Assembly (NCBI GenBank): GCA_902564535.1
Contig: CACFBG010000008.1
Coordinates: 1 to 51,681, forward strand
DNA: 51,681 bases
Direction of reading: 5' to 3'
Source: an uncultured Prochlorococcus sp.
Lineage (GTDB): Bacteria; Cyanobacteriota; Cyanobacteriia; PCC-6307; Cyanobiaceae
A model generated the notes under the pieces. That model saw only the letters and a list, made by a program, of their open reading frames with translations. It was not told the DNA's origin and did no database searches. Position 1 is the first letter of the stretch, and the number at the start of each line of letters is the position of its first letter. The position numbers were made by a program, and so were the translations under genes. This document shows positions 18,593 through 30,836 of this stretch, in pieces.

Positions 18593-19435
18593 ATGACTAA
18601 TTCCACTATTAAAATGATGAAAATAAATTCAATAGCTAATTTAAATCAAGAAACTTTGGCTTTAACAAAAAGGCTGTTTTTGCAATTAATTAGACGCCCA
18701 TCAACTTTGTTCGCAGGGATACTTCAACCTCTAATTTGGTTGATTCTTTTTGGTGCATTATTCTCTAATGCCCCTGAAGGTTTGTTGCCAGGGGGAATGA
18801 ATTATGGGACATTCCTTGGGGCAGGTGTAATAGTTTTTACTGCATTTAGTGGCGCACTTAATGCAGGCTTACCAGTAATGTTTGATAGGGAGTTTGGATT
18901 CCTAAATAGGTTGTTAGTAGCTCCCTTGGAAAGTAGGAATTCTATTATTTTTTCTTCAATTATCTATATAACATCTATAAGTATTTTGCAGAGTTTGGCG
19001 ATAATGTTCACAGCTTCTTTCTTAGGATATGGCTGGCCAGGTATTGGAGGACTCTTCGTAGTAGTTATTACTCTTTTGATTTTGGTTTTTGCTGTCACAG
19101 CCTTAAGTCTTGGCTTGGCATTTGCTTTGCCCGGTCATATTGAATTGATTGCAGTCATATTTGTTGTCAATTTACCTTTGCTATTTGCAAGTACAGCTTT
19201 GGCTCCAATTTCTTTTATGCCTTCATGGTTGGGGTGGCTTGCAGCGGTAAATCCGCTTACCTTTGCTATTGAGCCCATTCGAGCTGCTTATTCTGGCCCA
19301 CTCAATCTTGCTAATGTTCTTATTCAAGCTCCTTATGGAGATTTGAATGGATATGGATGTTTGAGTGTTTTGATTGGTCTCACTATTGGACTTTTCATAT
19401 TGATTAGTCCCCTTTTGAATCGCAAACTTTCTTGA
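18593..19435 (+). CDS. ABC-2 type permease
   Basis: 280 residues with six hydrophobic segments: PLIWLILFGALF, GTFLGAGVIVFTAFSG, a central pair, LIAVIFVVNLPLLFAS and the C-terminal LSVLIGLTIGLFIL. FDREFGFLNRLLVAPL is the conserved cytoplasmic ABC-2 motif, and LAAVNPLTFAIEPIR is the typical last-loop signature. The preferred start is ATG 18593; an in-frame TTG at 18539 would add 18 residues with no obvious role. It partners with the ATPase encoded just upstream (the pair would form a DrrAB-like exporter). Substrate unknown. Confidence 0.88.
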   Translation: MTNSTIKMMKINSIANLNQETLALTKRLFLQLIRRPSTLFAGILQPLIWLILFGALFSNAPEGLLPGGMNYGTFLGAGVIVFTAFSGALNAGLPVMFDREFGFLNRLLVAPLESRNSIIFSSIIYITSISILQSLAIMFTASFLGYGWPGIGGLFVVVITLLILVFAVTALSLGLAFALPGHIELIAVIFVVNLPLLFASTALAPISFMPSWLGWLAAVNPLTFAIEPIRAAYSGPLNLANVLIQAPYGDLNGYGCLSVLIGLTIGLFILISPLLNRKLS

Positions 19436-19439
19436 CACT

Positions 19440-19898
19440 GTGAATTATCTAACCAAAACTTCTCTTTTATCTGCTCGTCAGATTGATTTGCATTCTAAAA
19501 TTTTAGAAGCAAAAGTTCTTAATGATCTCAGTCTGATTTCTTTACTTGAATCTCAATTGGTCCATAGGTATGGAATAAGTGCTTTATTGGAGTTAAACGA
19601 AAAAAATAATGAATTAATTTTGGAAGAACACCCTAGTAGTAGTTTCAATGATTCAAAGCTATTAGAAGAAACGCAAAAAGTATCTGAAAATCTTAATTCA
19701 AATTCAGAAAATAATTCTATTAGTGAAATTTTCAAACAAGAGGCTTATGAATCTGAATCTAATAGCATTGATATTATTGAAAAAGTTTATGACTATGAGG
19801 ACAATAAGAGGGTGTTAACCCCGCCTCCTTCGCCAATATTGAGTCACCTAAGAAGATGGATACCAGTAAATGATGATAACTTGCCAAAAGCTTCGTGA
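19440..19898 (+). CDS. Conserved hypothetical acidic protein
   Basis: 152 residues, start GTG 19440, four bases after the permease stop. The N-terminal 50 residues look structured and helical (SARQIDLHSKILEAKVLNDL, then SLLESQLVHRYGISALLEL), followed by a low-complexity acidic Asn/Ser/Glu linker and a C-terminal PPPSPILSHLRRWIP. No membrane segment or signal peptide. I do not recognise the family; tight spacing suggests co-transcription with the exporter genes. Confidence 0.65.
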   Translation: MNYLTKTSLLSARQIDLHSKILEAKVLNDLSLISLLESQLVHRYGISALLELNEKNNELILEEHPSSSFNDSKLLEETQKVSENLNSNSENNSISEIFKQEAYESESNSIDIIEKVYDYEDNKRVLTPPPSPILSHLRRWIPVNDDNLPKAS

Positions 19899-19982
19899 TT
19901 ATATTTTTAATGTAAATAAGAAATAGGGATTTTAGATTTTAAAATATTAGGGGTTATTTAATAGTGATTTAAGGAATACTTA

Positions 19983-21725
<1,743 letters not shown>

Positions 21726-21848
21726 CTAATCCAGTTAGTAAATTTCCCACAGGAAGTTCATTATGTGGAGAGGCTTGTGAGTGGGGAAAGCCGAATCCTT
21801 TTAAAATTTCCTCTTCCGAAGAAGACAGAATCTAGTTATTGTCAAAAC

Positions 21849-22025
21849 ATGAATGATTCTGGGACTTTATTTTTTGTTTTGATGGCAGGGTTAGCAGGAA
21901 CGATGACCCTTGTTTATTTCCCTTTGAGGATTTTTTTGACTGCGACCGCGAGAAGTCGGAGATTAAAGCTTTTGCAGAGAATCAGGCGTCTTCGTGACGA
22001 ATTAGGACAGCCATTAGAATCGTGA
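21849..22025 (+). CDS. Small single-span membrane protein, conserved hypothetical
   Basis: 58 residues starting at ATG 21849 (MNDSGTLFFVLMAGLAGT). A longer frame to 21765 is open, but its extra residues are basic and unlike a leader. One membrane helix (about 6-28) is followed by a strongly basic cytoplasmic tail, TATARSRRLKLLQRIRRL. It is divergent from groEL2. Function unknown. Confidence 0.65.
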   Translation: MNDSGTLFFVLMAGLAGTMTLVYFPLRIFLTATARSRRLKLLQRIRRLRDELGQPLES

Positions 22026-22166
22026 TTTGATTTAGTTAAGACTTCCTCTAATTAAGATGAAAAATATCTTCTTTTATCATTCTGATTTCTTTATAATTAT
22101 TTCTTGAAAAAAATAATCACCAAGAGAAACTAAATATTTATTTTCGACTGATTAAAAATTAATTTT

Positions 22167-22919
22167 CTAGCACATCACCATCCCTCCATCTACTTGAAGT
22201 GTTTGGCCTGTGATGTATTCAGCTGCTGGATCTGATGCTAAGAATCTAACTGCTCCTGCAACATGCTCTGGCTTGCCAAAGTACCCTAAGGGTATTGCTG
22301 AAAGTATTTGCTCGGCTTGTAAATCTTTAGTCATATCAGTATCAATAAAACCTGGAGCTACTGCATTAACTGTTATTCCTCTACTTGCAAATTCTTTTGC
22401 AGAACTTTTAGTTAGTCCAATTAAACCAGCTTTTGATGCCGAATAATTTCCCTGTCCTCCATTCCCCATTAATCCAACAACTGAAGTAATGTTAATAATT
22501 CTCCCCTGCTTTCTTTTAATCATTGTTCTTGCTACAGCTCTAGTCGCAAGAAATGCGCCAGTCAAATTTAAGTTTAAAACATCTTGCCATTGATCTAATT
22601 TCATTCTCATTAAAAGACCATCTTTTGTGATACCAGCATTGTTAATTAAAATATCTATTTTCTCACTTCTTTTAATTACTTCCTCTATCAGTTTGTTTAC
22701 TGAACTTTCTTCTGCAATATTAGCTTGGATTGCATATGCCTTTGAGTTCATTTTTTGTATTGTCGATACAACTTCTTCAGCTTGTGCTTGTGAATTGGAA
22801 TAGTTGACAACTACTTCTGCTCCTACTTCTCCTAATGCAATTGCAATAGCTTTACCTATCCCTCTACTTGCCCCTGTAACAAGTGCAGTTTTCCCAGTAA
22901 GGATTCCTTGAGATGTCAT
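22167..22919 (-). CDS. fabG: 3-oxoacyl-[acyl-carrier-protein] reductase
   Basis: 250-residue short-chain dehydrogenase/reductase that performs the first reduction step of each type II fatty-acid elongation cycle with NADPH. Cofactor motif TGASRGIGKAIA (about residue 15), NNAG, catalytic serine in ITSVVGLMGNGG and the YSASK (Tyr-x3-Lys) pair, and the C-terminal YITGQTLQVDGGMVM that marks FabG. Length is standard. It is divergent from ispD across about 125 bases. Confidence 0.96.
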   Translation of the reverse strand: MTSQGILTGKTALVTGASRGIGKAIAIALGEVGAEVVVNYSNSQAQAEEVVSTIQKMNSKAYAIQANIAEESSVNKLIEEVIKRSEKIDILINNAGITKDGLLMRMKLDQWQDVLNLNLTGAFLATRAVARTMIKRKQGRIINITSVVGLMGNGGQGNYSASKAGLIGLTKSSAKEFASRGITVNAVAPGFIDTDMTKDLQAEQILSAIPLGYFGKPEHVAGAVRFLASDPAAEYITGQTLQVDGGMVMC

Positions 22920-23044
22920 TTCATTAGAGCTTTATCTCTAATATCGTAATAACTCAAGCTCTTCTAGGTGCTTCAAAACAGCAAAAAGTAGGATTTTGCG
23001 TTATTTAATAGAGAATATAACTCTGGCAAGAGGGAGGACTGATT

Positions 23045-23728
23045 TTGCATCTTTTGATTGCTGCGGCAGGAAGCGGCCGGCGAATGGGTGCAGGCAAAAA
23101 CAAGTTGCTTTTGCCTATTAATGGAAAAGCAGTTTTATCATGGACGTTAGATTCAGCTTTTTCTGCTCGATCAATTAAATGGATAGGCCTTATTGGACAA
23201 ACTTCAGATAAGGTTTTTTTTGAACCTTTATTGAGGAATTCTCCTAAACCAGTCAAATGGATTTTAGGAGGGCAAACAAGACAAGAATCTATTCAGAAAG
23301 GAATAGATTCTTTACCTCTGGACGCAAAATATGTGCTAATTCATGATGGAGCTAGATGCTTAGTTACGCCTAAATTATTCGACGATTGTGCAGAACAAGT
23401 TCTCTCTAAAGGTGCAATTATTGCCGCAACACCTGTAACAGACACAATTAAACGAGTAGATGAAAAAGGTGTAATTCAAGAAACTCCTTTAAGAGAAAAC
23501 CTTTGGTCTGCACAAACTCCTCAAGCCTTTCCAGTTGATCAATTAAAACAAGCGCATCAGAAAGCTATTGAAAATGGTTGGGAAGTTACTGATGATGCAG
23601 CTTTATTTGAAAAATTAAATTGGCCAGTTCGAATATTAGAATCTTCTCCTTCTAATATAAAAGTAACTACAAAATTTGATTTAAAAATCTCACAAGCTAT
23701 TTTAGCTAGCAGGGATTATAGTCAATAA
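23045..23728 (+). CDS. ispD: 2-C-methyl-D-erythritol 4-phosphate cytidylyltransferase
   Basis: 227 residues; third step of the MEP isoprenoid pathway, making CDP-methylerythritol from MEP and CTP. N-terminal nucleotide loop [32 protein letters not shown] (about 97-109) and PVTDTIKR are the family blocks. The start is TTG 23045, with GGAGG seven bases upstream deciding it. Its last 27 bases overlap the 3' end of the convergent LD-carboxypeptidase gene. Confidence 0.95.
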   Translation: MHLLIAAAGSGRRMGAGKNKLLLPINGKAVLSWTLDSAFSARSIKWIGLIGQTSDKVFFEPLLRNSPKPVKWILGGQTRQESIQKGIDSLPLDAKYVLIHDGARCLVTPKLFDDCAEQVLSKGAIIAATPVTDTIKRVDEKGVIQETPLRENLWSAQTPQAFPVDQLKQAHQKAIENGWEVTDDAALFEKLNWPVRILESSPSNIKVTTKFDLKISQAILASRDYSQ

Positions 23729-24607
23729 TCCTTTATTCGCATCTAGTAATGCTTCTCTCCCAAGTGGTAAAGCAGCATTACCTTTGAGATGACCTATAGG
23801 TAAATTTGCCAAGACAGGGATATTAATATCATTGATTCTATCTTGAAGGATCTCTTGTAATTTAAATGAATCTTTTGCCTCTATATTTTGAGGGTCTTCA
23901 CAATCTACAAATTTCCCAAAACAAATACCTGCAAGATTGTTCAATAATCCTGCTAGACGCCAATGAGTGAGCATTCGATCAATACGATAAGGAGCTTCTC
24001 CAACATCTTCCAAAATTAAAATAGCGCCAGATAGATTTGGCATATGATTCGTTCCTATTAGATGAGATGCGACTGTTAAGTTCCCAACTACTAATGGTCC
24101 TTTTGCAATACCTTTTTTCCAGGAATCACCTTGGATATCAGGGACTTCTTCTCCAAATAAAAGACTTTTTAAACGCTTTTGGCTCCAACTTGGTTCATCA
24201 GAAATTGAATTAAGCATTGGGCCATGGATGCATCCGTCAAATCCAGATGCAAGTCTTGAGAAAAGTAGAGAAGTTATATCAGAGAAACCTAGAAACCAGC
24301 CTTTTGCCCATTCGGTTTCATTTCCCAGAAGTCGAGCAGAGCCCCATCCACCATTAGTAAAAGCCATTAAGGATGGATTTGATTTTGGATGCAGATTTTT
24401 ATATCTAACTTGATCAGTTCCAGCAAGATAACCCCAATTTCTTGTTGATAAGTTATTATTTTTACAAATCAAACCCCAACTTTCAAAAATTTTTATTCCT
24501 TCTATTATTTTATTCTGAGGTTGTATAGCAGAACTTACTGCTATTGGTAATATTGAATCTCCTTTTTTAAGATATTTAGGTTTGGACTTGACATTTACTT
24601 TTAGCAT
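23702..24607 (-). CDS. LD-carboxypeptidase (MccF/LdcA family S66)
   Basis: 301 residues of the S66 serine-peptidase family, which trims L,D-linked peptidoglycan tetrapeptides during murein recycling (or, in MccF, cleaves microcin C). The nucleophile motif is [11 protein letters not shown] (Ser about residue 107; the usual GGYGS has Trp here), with [20 protein letters not shown] (catalytic Glu region) and a late [15 protein letters not shown] 24607 lies one base after the ubiA stop; TTG 24625 is an alternative. Probably translated with ubiA. Confidence 0.9.
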   Translation of the reverse strand: MLKVNVKSKPKYLKKGDSILPIAVSSAIQPQNKIIEGIKIFESWGLICKNNNLSTRNWGYLAGTDQVRYKNLHPKSNPSLMAFTNGGWGSARLLGNETEWAKGWFLGFSDITSLLFSRLASGFDGCIHGPMLNSISDEPSWSQKRLKSLLFGEEVPDIQGDSWKKGIAKGPLVVGNLTVASHLIGTNHMPNLSGAILILEDVGEAPYRIDRMLTHWRLAGLLNNLAGICFGKFVDCEDPQNIEAKDSFKLQEILQDRINDINIPVLANLPIGHLKGNAALPLGREALLDANKGLLTIIPAS

Positions 24608-24608
24608 T

Positions 24609-25502
24609 TTAGTAAATTCTTCCAACGATGAGACTAAGTAAAAAAAGACTACCTAGTAAAACTTGGTTTTTAAAATGATTTAGATATTTTGCATTGTTTG
24701 AATCTTGTCTTTTTAGGATTAAAACTTCTTTTTGCATTCCAATTGTTACGGCTAGCCATATAGGCCAGAAAATTAATTTAACTCCCGCAGTATAAGCAGC
24801 AATTGCAAAACAAATACTAGTTATTATATAACAAATTGAAACCATACTCTTATCTTTGCCTTGGAATGCAATGGCACTACTATTTAAGCCGATTTTAATA
24901 TCATCTTTCTTATCAGACATTGCGTAAACAGTGTCAAAGCCAAAAGTCCATATACAAGTTGCTATCCAGCAAAATATTAAAGGGAAGCCTCCTCCTAAAT
25001 TTGCTTCTGATGCGGCCCAAGGAATTAATACTGAAAACCCCCAGCAAATTGAAAGCAAAAGTTGTGGATATTTAAACCATCTTTTGGCACTTGGATAGAA
25101 AATTATTGGAGGGAGAGCAATACAAGCAAGTATAAAACAAATCTCTCTACTTTCTATTGGTAAAGAAACTATAACTAAAAGACTTAAAATTAACATAGAT
25201 AACAATAATAATAAGGCTGTTGAGACTCTTATACTTTTATTTGCAAGAGGACGTTCTTTCGTTCTATTAACTTGACTATCAAAATTTCTGTCCCACAAAT
25301 CATTTGCAATGCAACCTGCTCCACTAACAAATAATCCTCCTATACATATTGCCCCAACCATCTCTAAAGAAGGAGGTTGGCTTGGTGTTAACCAAAGAGA
25401 CCACCCCGCTGGGATTAGTAAAATCAACCGGCCACTAGGTTTGTTCCACCTAAGTAGCTCAATCAAAGCCTTGACTTTCTTGAAAGTTGTTTGTATTGAC
25501 AC
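24609..25502 (-). CDS. ubiA: 4-hydroxybenzoate polyprenyltransferase (UbiA)
   Basis: 297-residue membrane prenyltransferase. In cyanobacteria UbiA condenses 4-hydroxybenzoate with solanesyl diphosphate for plastoquinone. First aspartate motif NDLWDRNFDSQVNRT (about residue 67), second DTVYAMSDKKDD (about 192), and eight to nine helices. It is followed at once by the LD-carboxypeptidase gene. An upstream in-frame start beyond 25502 is not seen. Confidence 0.92.
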   Translation of the reverse strand: MSIQTTFKKVKALIELLRWNKPSGRLILLIPAGWSLWLTPSQPPSLEMVGAICIGGLFVSGAGCIANDLWDRNFDSQVNRTKERPLANKSIRVSTALLLLLSMLILSLLVIVSLPIESREICFILACIALPPIIFYPSAKRWFKYPQLLLSICWGFSVLIPWAASEANLGGGFPLIFCWIATCIWTFGFDTVYAMSDKKDDIKIGLNSSAIAFQGKDKSMVSICYIITSICFAIAAYTAGVKLIFWPIWLAVTIGMQKEVLILKRQDSNNAKYLNHFKNQVLLGSLFLLSLIVGRIY

Positions 25503-25591
25503 AAAAACCTCTATTTATTAAACATTAAACAACTAAATCCATTTTGAGCCAATTAATGGCAGAGTATTAATGATTGGAGGCTAATTAATTT

Positions 25592-27226
25592 ATGACTAAT
25601 AAAGAGCTTTCCTCCATTGCATCGAGACTTGATAACCAGCAAATTTTTCAACTTGAGAAATATGATGACCCTATTTACATAGCAGCTATAGATATAGGAA
25701 CCAATTCAACCCATCTTGTGGTTGCACTAATTAATCCTTTACTAAATACATTTACTATTGAGATAGCTGAAAAATCAGCAACAAGACTTGGCGAAAGAGA
25801 CCCTGAATCTGGGGAATTAACAGATAAAGCAATAAATAGAGTCATAGAAACTTTGATAAGATTTAAAGAGTTAGCAAGTAGTTATAAGGTTAGAGAAATA
25901 CGTATAGCGGCAACTAGTGCGGTTAGAGAGGCTCCAAATGGTCAAAATTTTCTTGATAAGGTCAAAGAAGAATTGGGCCTTTGTATTGATTTAATTAGTG
26001 GAACTGAAGAGGCTAGATTGATTTATTTAGGTGTCCTTTCAGGCATGCAATTTGAAGAGATACCTCATATAATTATTGATATAGGGGGTGGCTCTACAGA
26101 ATTAATACTTGCTGATAGCAATGATGCAAGGGCTCTTACAAGTACAAAAATCGGTGCGGTTAGATTACAAAGAGATTTTATCAAAAATGAAATATTATCA
26201 ATGCAAAAAATTGAATTTTTAAAGGCATATATCCAAGGTTCTTTAGAACAAGCAGTAGATAAGATTATAGGAAGAATTCAACCAAATGAGCTTCCTATCA
26301 TAGTAGCTACTAGTGGAACGGCAATGGCAATTGGAACATTGATTTCTAATGAGGAAGCCACAAAAAATTCCAGACTACAAGGTTATAAACTTTACAAAAA
26401 TAAGTTGGATTATATTTTAAATAAATTAATTGATATGACTCTTGAGCAAAGAAAAAAACTTCCTGCTTTAAATGAAAGAAGAGCAGAGATTATAATTCCA
26501 GGAGCATTGATTCTTGAGACGGCAATGCGTCTTTTGAGAGCAGAACATTTAATACTTAGCGAGAGAGCCTTAAGAGAAGGATTAATAGTTGATTGGATGA
26601 TCAAAAATGGTTTTTTGGAAAATCGATTTAGTTATCAGAAATCAATTAGAGAAAGGACCGTTATTCATCAATTGGAAAGGTTTGCAGTCGATCGTAAACG
26701 TGCTGAATCCGTGGCTAATAATGCATTGACTCTTTATGACTTAACTAAAAATTATTTGCATACAGATAAGGGTTTGGGAAGAGAGTTATTATGGGCTGCA
26801 GCAATGTTGCATTCTTGTGGTAAACATATTAATCGTAGTGCTTATCATAAGCATTCTTGGTATTTAATTAGGAATAGTGAATTACTTGGCTATTCACAAT
26901 CTGAACATTTAATTGTGGCAGCTATAGCGCGTTATCATCGCAGAAGTTTGCCGAAGAAAAGACATGAGGCTTGGCAAACTATCACTACTAAAGATCATCG
27001 AACTATAGTAGAGGAAATGTCAATTATCTTGAGATTGGCTACTTCTATTGATAAAAGACCTGAGCCGGTTGTGTCTGCTTTGACAGTAAAAGTAAGTTCT
27101 CCGAAATTAATCATTAAATTGATTCCTTTTCATGAAAAACAAAATCTAAGTTTAGAAAACTGGAACCTTAAAAATTGCGCTTCTTTGATTAAAGAAGTAA
27201 AAGGACTGGAACTCATTGTGGAATAG
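25592..27226 (+). CDS. ppx: Exopolyphosphatase / pppGpp phosphohydrolase family (Ppx/GppA)
   Basis: 544 residues. ASKHA phosphatase core with AIDIGTNSTHLVVALI (about residue 33) and IIDIGGGSTELIL (about 155), the two phosphate-binding loops, followed by a C-terminal helical domain with HD-like residues (AAMLHSCGKHINRSAYHKHS; AAIARYHRRSLPKK). Length matches the long cyanobacterial Ppx/GppA. It would hydrolyse polyphosphate ends or (p)ppGpp. Start ATG 25592; a TTG-free leader follows GGAGGCTAATTAATTT (GGAGG at 25576-25580, somewhat far). Converges with the RodZ-like gene, 13 bases apart. Confidence 0.92.
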   Translation: MTNKELSSIASRLDNQQIFQLEKYDDPIYIAAIDIGTNSTHLVVALINPLLNTFTIEIAEKSATRLGERDPESGELTDKAINRVIETLIRFKELASSYKVREIRIAATSAVREAPNGQNFLDKVKEELGLCIDLISGTEEARLIYLGVLSGMQFEEIPHIIIDIGGGSTELILADSNDARALTSTKIGAVRLQRDFIKNEILSMQKIEFLKAYIQGSLEQAVDKIIGRIQPNELPIIVATSGTAMAIGTLISNEEATKNSRLQGYKLYKNKLDYILNKLIDMTLEQRKKLPALNERRAEIIIPGALILETAMRLLRAEHLILSERALREGLIVDWMIKNGFLENRFSYQKSIRERTVIHQLERFAVDRKRAESVANNALTLYDLTKNYLHTDKGLGRELLWAAAMLHSCGKHINRSAYHKHSWYLIRNSELLGYSQSEHLIVAAIARYHRRSLPKKRHEAWQTITTKDHRTIVEEMSIILRLATSIDKRPEPVVSALTVKVSSPKLIIKLIPFHEKQNLSLENWNLKNCASLIKEVKGLELIVE

Positions 27227-27239
27227 TAAAAATAATAAG

Positions 27240-28019
27240 TTATTGCTTTATAATGGAAGAAAGGTCATACCAACCTATTTCATCGTGTGAACCTAGGACA
27301 GTATCAACCATCCCTTCGCTTTTGACTTCTATAAGATTTGGTTGATATGCATATATTTCTAATCCTTTTCTAATATTATATTTTAAAGGAGAATTGATTA
27401 TTCCATCAAATAATACATCGCCCAGTTTATTGACTATTTTGGCTTTTGAAGGTTTTAAGCTGGATATGATAATTTCTCTTTCAATTTCTATTCTTTCCAT
27501 TAAATTAATCGAGCTCTCAAATTCTTTAGAAGTTAGCTTGGCTTCTTTTTCTCTTTGATTTAAATTTACTTTGCTTATTAAGCTAATAATAATAGTTACT
27601 GTACTAATTATTATAGTAGTAGATATTATTAATCCTTTTCTGGAGATATTTTTAAAGATATAATCATTTAATTTTAGGAATATCTTTTTATTTTGTTTTG
27701 AGGTGCCATTGCCTAAGTCATTTTTATGCAAATCTAATTCTTTAATAAGATCTTCTGGGTTTATTTTTAGTCTTTCAGATACCCTACGAATCATTGCTTT
27801 TATAAATACTGGCTCAGGAAGAAGATTAATATCTCCTTCTTCAAGGGCAATGAGCTGCTCTTCTCCCATCCTCAGGCTGGCGGCTAGAAAAGCAGTGGAC
27901 ATGTTTTGTTGCTCTCTTGAGGCTTTTAAAAAAGTACCAATGCTTTGTATAGGATATTTTCCCTTGGGCAAAAAATCTGTTTGATCTTTGTATTTATCCT
28001 GAAGAGGCTCTGAATCCAA
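27240..28019 (-). CDS. RodZ-like membrane protein with N-terminal helix-turn-helix
   Basis: 259 residues. An HTH_25-type domain (about 24-95; FLKASREQQNMSTAFLAASLR, key LKASRE...MSTAFLA) is followed by a basic linker, one membrane helix (about 132-152) and an extracytoplasmic domain ending with GLEIYAYQPNLIEVK-GMVDTVLGSHDEIGWYDL. This is the architecture of RodZ, which links cell-shape machinery to the membrane. Picocyanobacterial MreB was not examined here. The C-terminal domain is short, so only RodZ-like is claimed. Confidence 0.75.
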   Translation of the reverse strand: MDSEPLQDKYKDQTDFLPKGKYPIQSIGTFLKASREQQNMSTAFLAASLRMGEEQLIALEEGDINLLPEPVFIKAMIRRVSERLKINPEDLIKELDLHKNDLGNGTSKQNKKIFLKLNDYIFKNISRKGLIISTTIIISTVTIIISLISKVNLNQREKEAKLTSKEFESSINLMERIEIEREIIISSLKPSKAKIVNKLGDVLFDGIINSPLKYNIRKGLEIYAYQPNLIEVKSEGMVDTVLGSHDEIGWYDLSSIIKQ

Positions 28020-28166
28020 AACTTAATTAGGAATGATAGTTATTTTAGTCAAATCTAAGGAATAGTCTAGTGTTAGGACTCGTCTATTTATTTTCGGGGT
28101 AAATATTTGACCTTCCTGCATAGAATTTACATTGATATATGTCCTTTTGAATATCAATCTGAATTT

Positions 28167-28928
28167 CTATGATTCATTCACCTGTCGGAAAAGGTGAGAG
28201 TGATCAGGAGAATATAATTTTGATCTTTTATTCTTGACCCCGAAAGCTGGACTGATTATATATAGAGTAGTTCTTATAAGTTTATTTATTTTTGTTGTAT
28301 TTGCTATTTCATTTAGAGGAACCAGTTTTATGAATTCATCTTTCCAGCTAACTCTATAGCAAATTGCAACTGTAGTTTTAGCAGGATAATGCTGTAAAAG
28401 GACATCTTGAACTTCTTGAACATGTCTAGCACTTAAATATAAACATAGAGAGGCTTTTATGGCAGCTAATTTTTCAAGACTTTCATTGTCTGGGATATTT
28501 GTCCTGCCTTTGGCTCTACTTAAAATTATCGTTTGAACTTCATTTGGTATTGTTAATTCACTTTTCAGACTAGAAGCAGCAGCCTGATATGCGCTTACAC
28601 CAGGAATCACTTCTACTTCAATTCCTTTATCTGTAAGTATACAGATTTGCTCAGATATTGCTCCATATAAGCAGGGATCTCCATCATGTAATCGAACAAC
28701 TTTTTTGCCTTCTTCGTAGCGAATTATAAGTAATGAAAGAATTTCTTCTAATGTCAAAGAGCTAGTTGCTATTTTTTCACAGTTTTTATTAGTTAGATTT
28801 GCAATCTCAGCTGGGATTAGTGAATCAGCCCATAAAATAACATCAGCATCTTTAATTCTATTTAGGGCTCTAATTGTTAAGAGATCTACGGCTCCAGGGC
28901 CAACACCAACAATGGAAACTTTATTCAT
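28167..28928 (-). CDS. cobM: Precorrin-4 C11-methyltransferase
   Basis: 253-residue SAM-dependent tetrapyrrole methylase. [14 protein letters not shown] (residues 7-20) is the first glycine loop, [14 protein letters not shown] the central motif, and [13 protein letters not shown] and the late [11 protein letters not shown] block fit CobM/CbiF rather than CobI or CobJ. It methylates precorrin-4 in corrinoid synthesis. Its start overlaps the end of lgt by eight bases, so it is co-transcribed with lgt and probably with the petC-petA genes upstream. Confidence 0.92.
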   Translation of the reverse strand: MNKVSIVGVGPGAVDLLTIRALNRIKDADVILWADSLIPAEIANLTNKNCEKIATSSLTLEEILSLLIIRYEEGKKVVRLHDGDPCLYGAISEQICILTDKGIEVEVIPGVSAYQAAASSLKSELTIPNEVQTIILSRAKGRTNIPDNESLEKLAAIKASLCLYLSARHVQEVQDVLLQHYPAKTTVAICYRVSWKDEFIKLVPLNEIANTTKINKLIRTTLYIISPAFGVKNKRSKLYSPDHSHLFRQVNES

Positions 28929-29802
28929 GTTTAGTCCTTTGATTTGTTCCTAATGATGGAAGTTTCTTTTTTCGATTAAATATCCACCAAAGTCCAAATG
29001 TACTTAAAATTATTAGGAGAAAACTAATTAATTGTGCAACTCTCAATCCACCTTGGCATAAAGGTGGAAGAGCTCCAATACACAAAGGATCGGTCCTTAA
29101 ACTTTCTATGAAAATTCTTGCTAAGCTATATCCAGCAAGATAGATGCAACTTAGGGATCCCGAAGGTAACTTTATTTGGTTATTATAATTTCTCTTGATG
29201 AGAATTATCAATGTAATAAATATAAGAAAATTCCATAGTGATTCATACAGAAAAGTAGGGTGAAAATTTTCGAAATTTAGGAACTCAACAGGTCTGTATT
29301 GATAGGGAATGAAAAGTTTCCAGGGTAATTCAGTCGGCAATCCGAAAGCTTCATTGTTAAAGAAGTTCCCCCATCTTCCTATTGACTGTCCTAAAGCAAA
29401 AGATGGAACAAGCATATCTAATAGGTCCCAAAAGGATTGTTTGCGTAAGCGACAGAAAATTAAAATTGCTAAAACCCCACCAATTAAAGCACCATGAATA
29501 GCAATACCTCCTTTCCATATTGCTATAACTTCTATTGGATTTTTTTCGTAATTTTGCCACTCAAAAAATACATAATATATTCTTGCACCTATTAAAGATG
29601 AGAAAATCAACCAAGGAAGTAGATCATTAATTAATTCCTTTTCTATATTTCTTGATTGCGCAAGTATAGTAGATAAATTCAAACCTATTATTACAGATAT
29701 AGCTATTAGAAAGCCATACCATCTAAGCTCAAAAGGTCCATAACCAAATAGAATTGGGCCAGGCGAAGAAAATGTTGCTAATAATAATTCAGCTAAATGC
29801 AA
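28921..29802 (-). CDS. lgt: Prolipoprotein diacylglyceryl transferase
   Basis: 293 residues, seven membrane helices. It transfers diacylglycerol to the lipobox cysteine of prolipoproteins. The Lgt signature [13 protein letters not shown] (about 142-154) and the preceding HGALIGG (catalytic histidine region) are intact. Substrates in this window probably include the proteins at 7034 and 9379. Sits between petA and cobM on the minus strand. Confidence 0.96.
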   Translation of the reverse strand: MHLAELLLATFSSPGPILFGYGPFELRWYGFLIAISVIIGLNLSTILAQSRNIEKELINDLLPWLIFSSLIGARIYYVFFEWQNYEKNPIEVIAIWKGGIAIHGALIGGVLAILIFCRLRKQSFWDLLDMLVPSFALGQSIGRWGNFFNNEAFGLPTELPWKLFIPYQYRPVEFLNFENFHPTFLYESLWNFLIFITLIILIKRNYNNQIKLPSGSLSCIYLAGYSLARIFIESLRTDPLCIGALPPLCQGGLRVAQLISFLLIILSTFGLWWIFNRKKKLPSLGTNQRTKHE

Positions 29803-29830
29803 GATGATCTATTGCATAAGATTTTAATAG

Positions 29831-30793
29831 TTATAAGCCTTCTGCAGCTTGAACTTTTTCTACTTGCTTTTTCTTAAGAACTAACATTATTTGAGCTAAA
29901 GTTACTCCAGCAAAGAAAATAATGAGTCCAATCACTCTTGCGCGACTTTGTAGAACAACTTCAGTATCAAGTTGCCCAAAACCTCCGACATTTGGATCTG
30001 CGGTTAGGGGTGTGCCTATATCAATTTTATCTCCGATTTGAACTATTAATTCTGGTCCGGCTGGAACAGTCTCAGTAAGAGCAGTTTCAACTATAGAGTT
30101 TCCTTTCTCAATCCTTTCCACTGAATCAAGAGTAAGTATTTTAGATCCATCTTCTACCGTATCTATAGCAGTAATGTTCCCAGAGGAGTTTGAGGTATAG
30201 ATAGTATTGTTACTCTTTTCTCCAGTTGGATATACCTGACCTCTACCTCTATTACCTCCAACATGTATAGAATATTTCCCGAAATGAATATTGCTATCTT
30301 TTCTTGGATCTGGAGAAAGTATTGGGAAAACAATTTCTTTATTTTGATCACCTGGTAAAGGACCAACCAAGATAATATTTTCTTTGTCTTCACTATATTG
30401 GGTAAAATAAACTCCTTGTGTCTCTTCTTTTATTTCTTCTGTCCATCGATCTTGTGGGGCAAGTTTGAATCCATCAGGAAGCATTACAACTGCACCAACT
30501 TGAAGAGGAACTTTGCTCCCATCAGCTCCAATTTCTTGAGTGTCTTTTTTATAAGGAACTTTTACAACTGCTTTAAACACACTATCCGCAGCAACTGAAC
30601 TCGGTTCGAGTTCAACTTGTGTTTTCATCTGTGCTAAATGACAGTTTGCGCAGACAATCTTTCCTGTAGCTTCTCTTGGATTCTCATAGTTTTGTTGCGC
30701 CCAGAATGGATAGGCCCAGCTACTACTTGGAGAAATTAAAATAGTTAGAATTAGAGCTATTGAGAAAGAAAGAAGTTTTATTAAGCTGCGCAT
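29831..30793 (-). CDS. petA: Apocytochrome f
   Basis: 320 residues. Signal sequence to about residue 37 (..[23 protein letters not shown]), then the N-terminal Tyr that becomes a heme ligand, and the c-type heme motif CANCH (about 57-61). The lumenal domain is standard, with a C-terminal membrane anchor ([20 protein letters not shown]) and [14 protein letters not shown] tail. ATG 30793 is chosen; upstream in-frame TTG codons would only extend the signal. It is the second gene after petC, as in cyanobacterial petCA operons. Confidence 0.96.
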   Translation of the reverse strand: MRSLIKLLSFSIALILTILISPSSSWAYPFWAQQNYENPREATGKIVCANCHLAQMKTQVELEPSSVAADSVFKAVVKVPYKKDTQEIGADGSKVPLQVGAVVMLPDGFKLAPQDRWTEEIKEETQGVYFTQYSEDKENIILVGPLPGDQNKEIVFPILSPDPRKDSNIHFGKYSIHVGGNRGRGQVYPTGEKSNNTIYTSNSSGNITAIDTVEDGSKILTLDSVERIEKGNSIVETALTETVPAGPELIVQIGDKIDIGTPLTADPNVGGFGQLDTEVVLQSRARVIGLIIFFAGVTLAQIMLVLKKKQVEKVQAAEGL

Positions 30794-30836
30794 GATCAAA
30801 ATCAGTTTGGGTTTGATAAGAGAAGTCAATAGTTAA

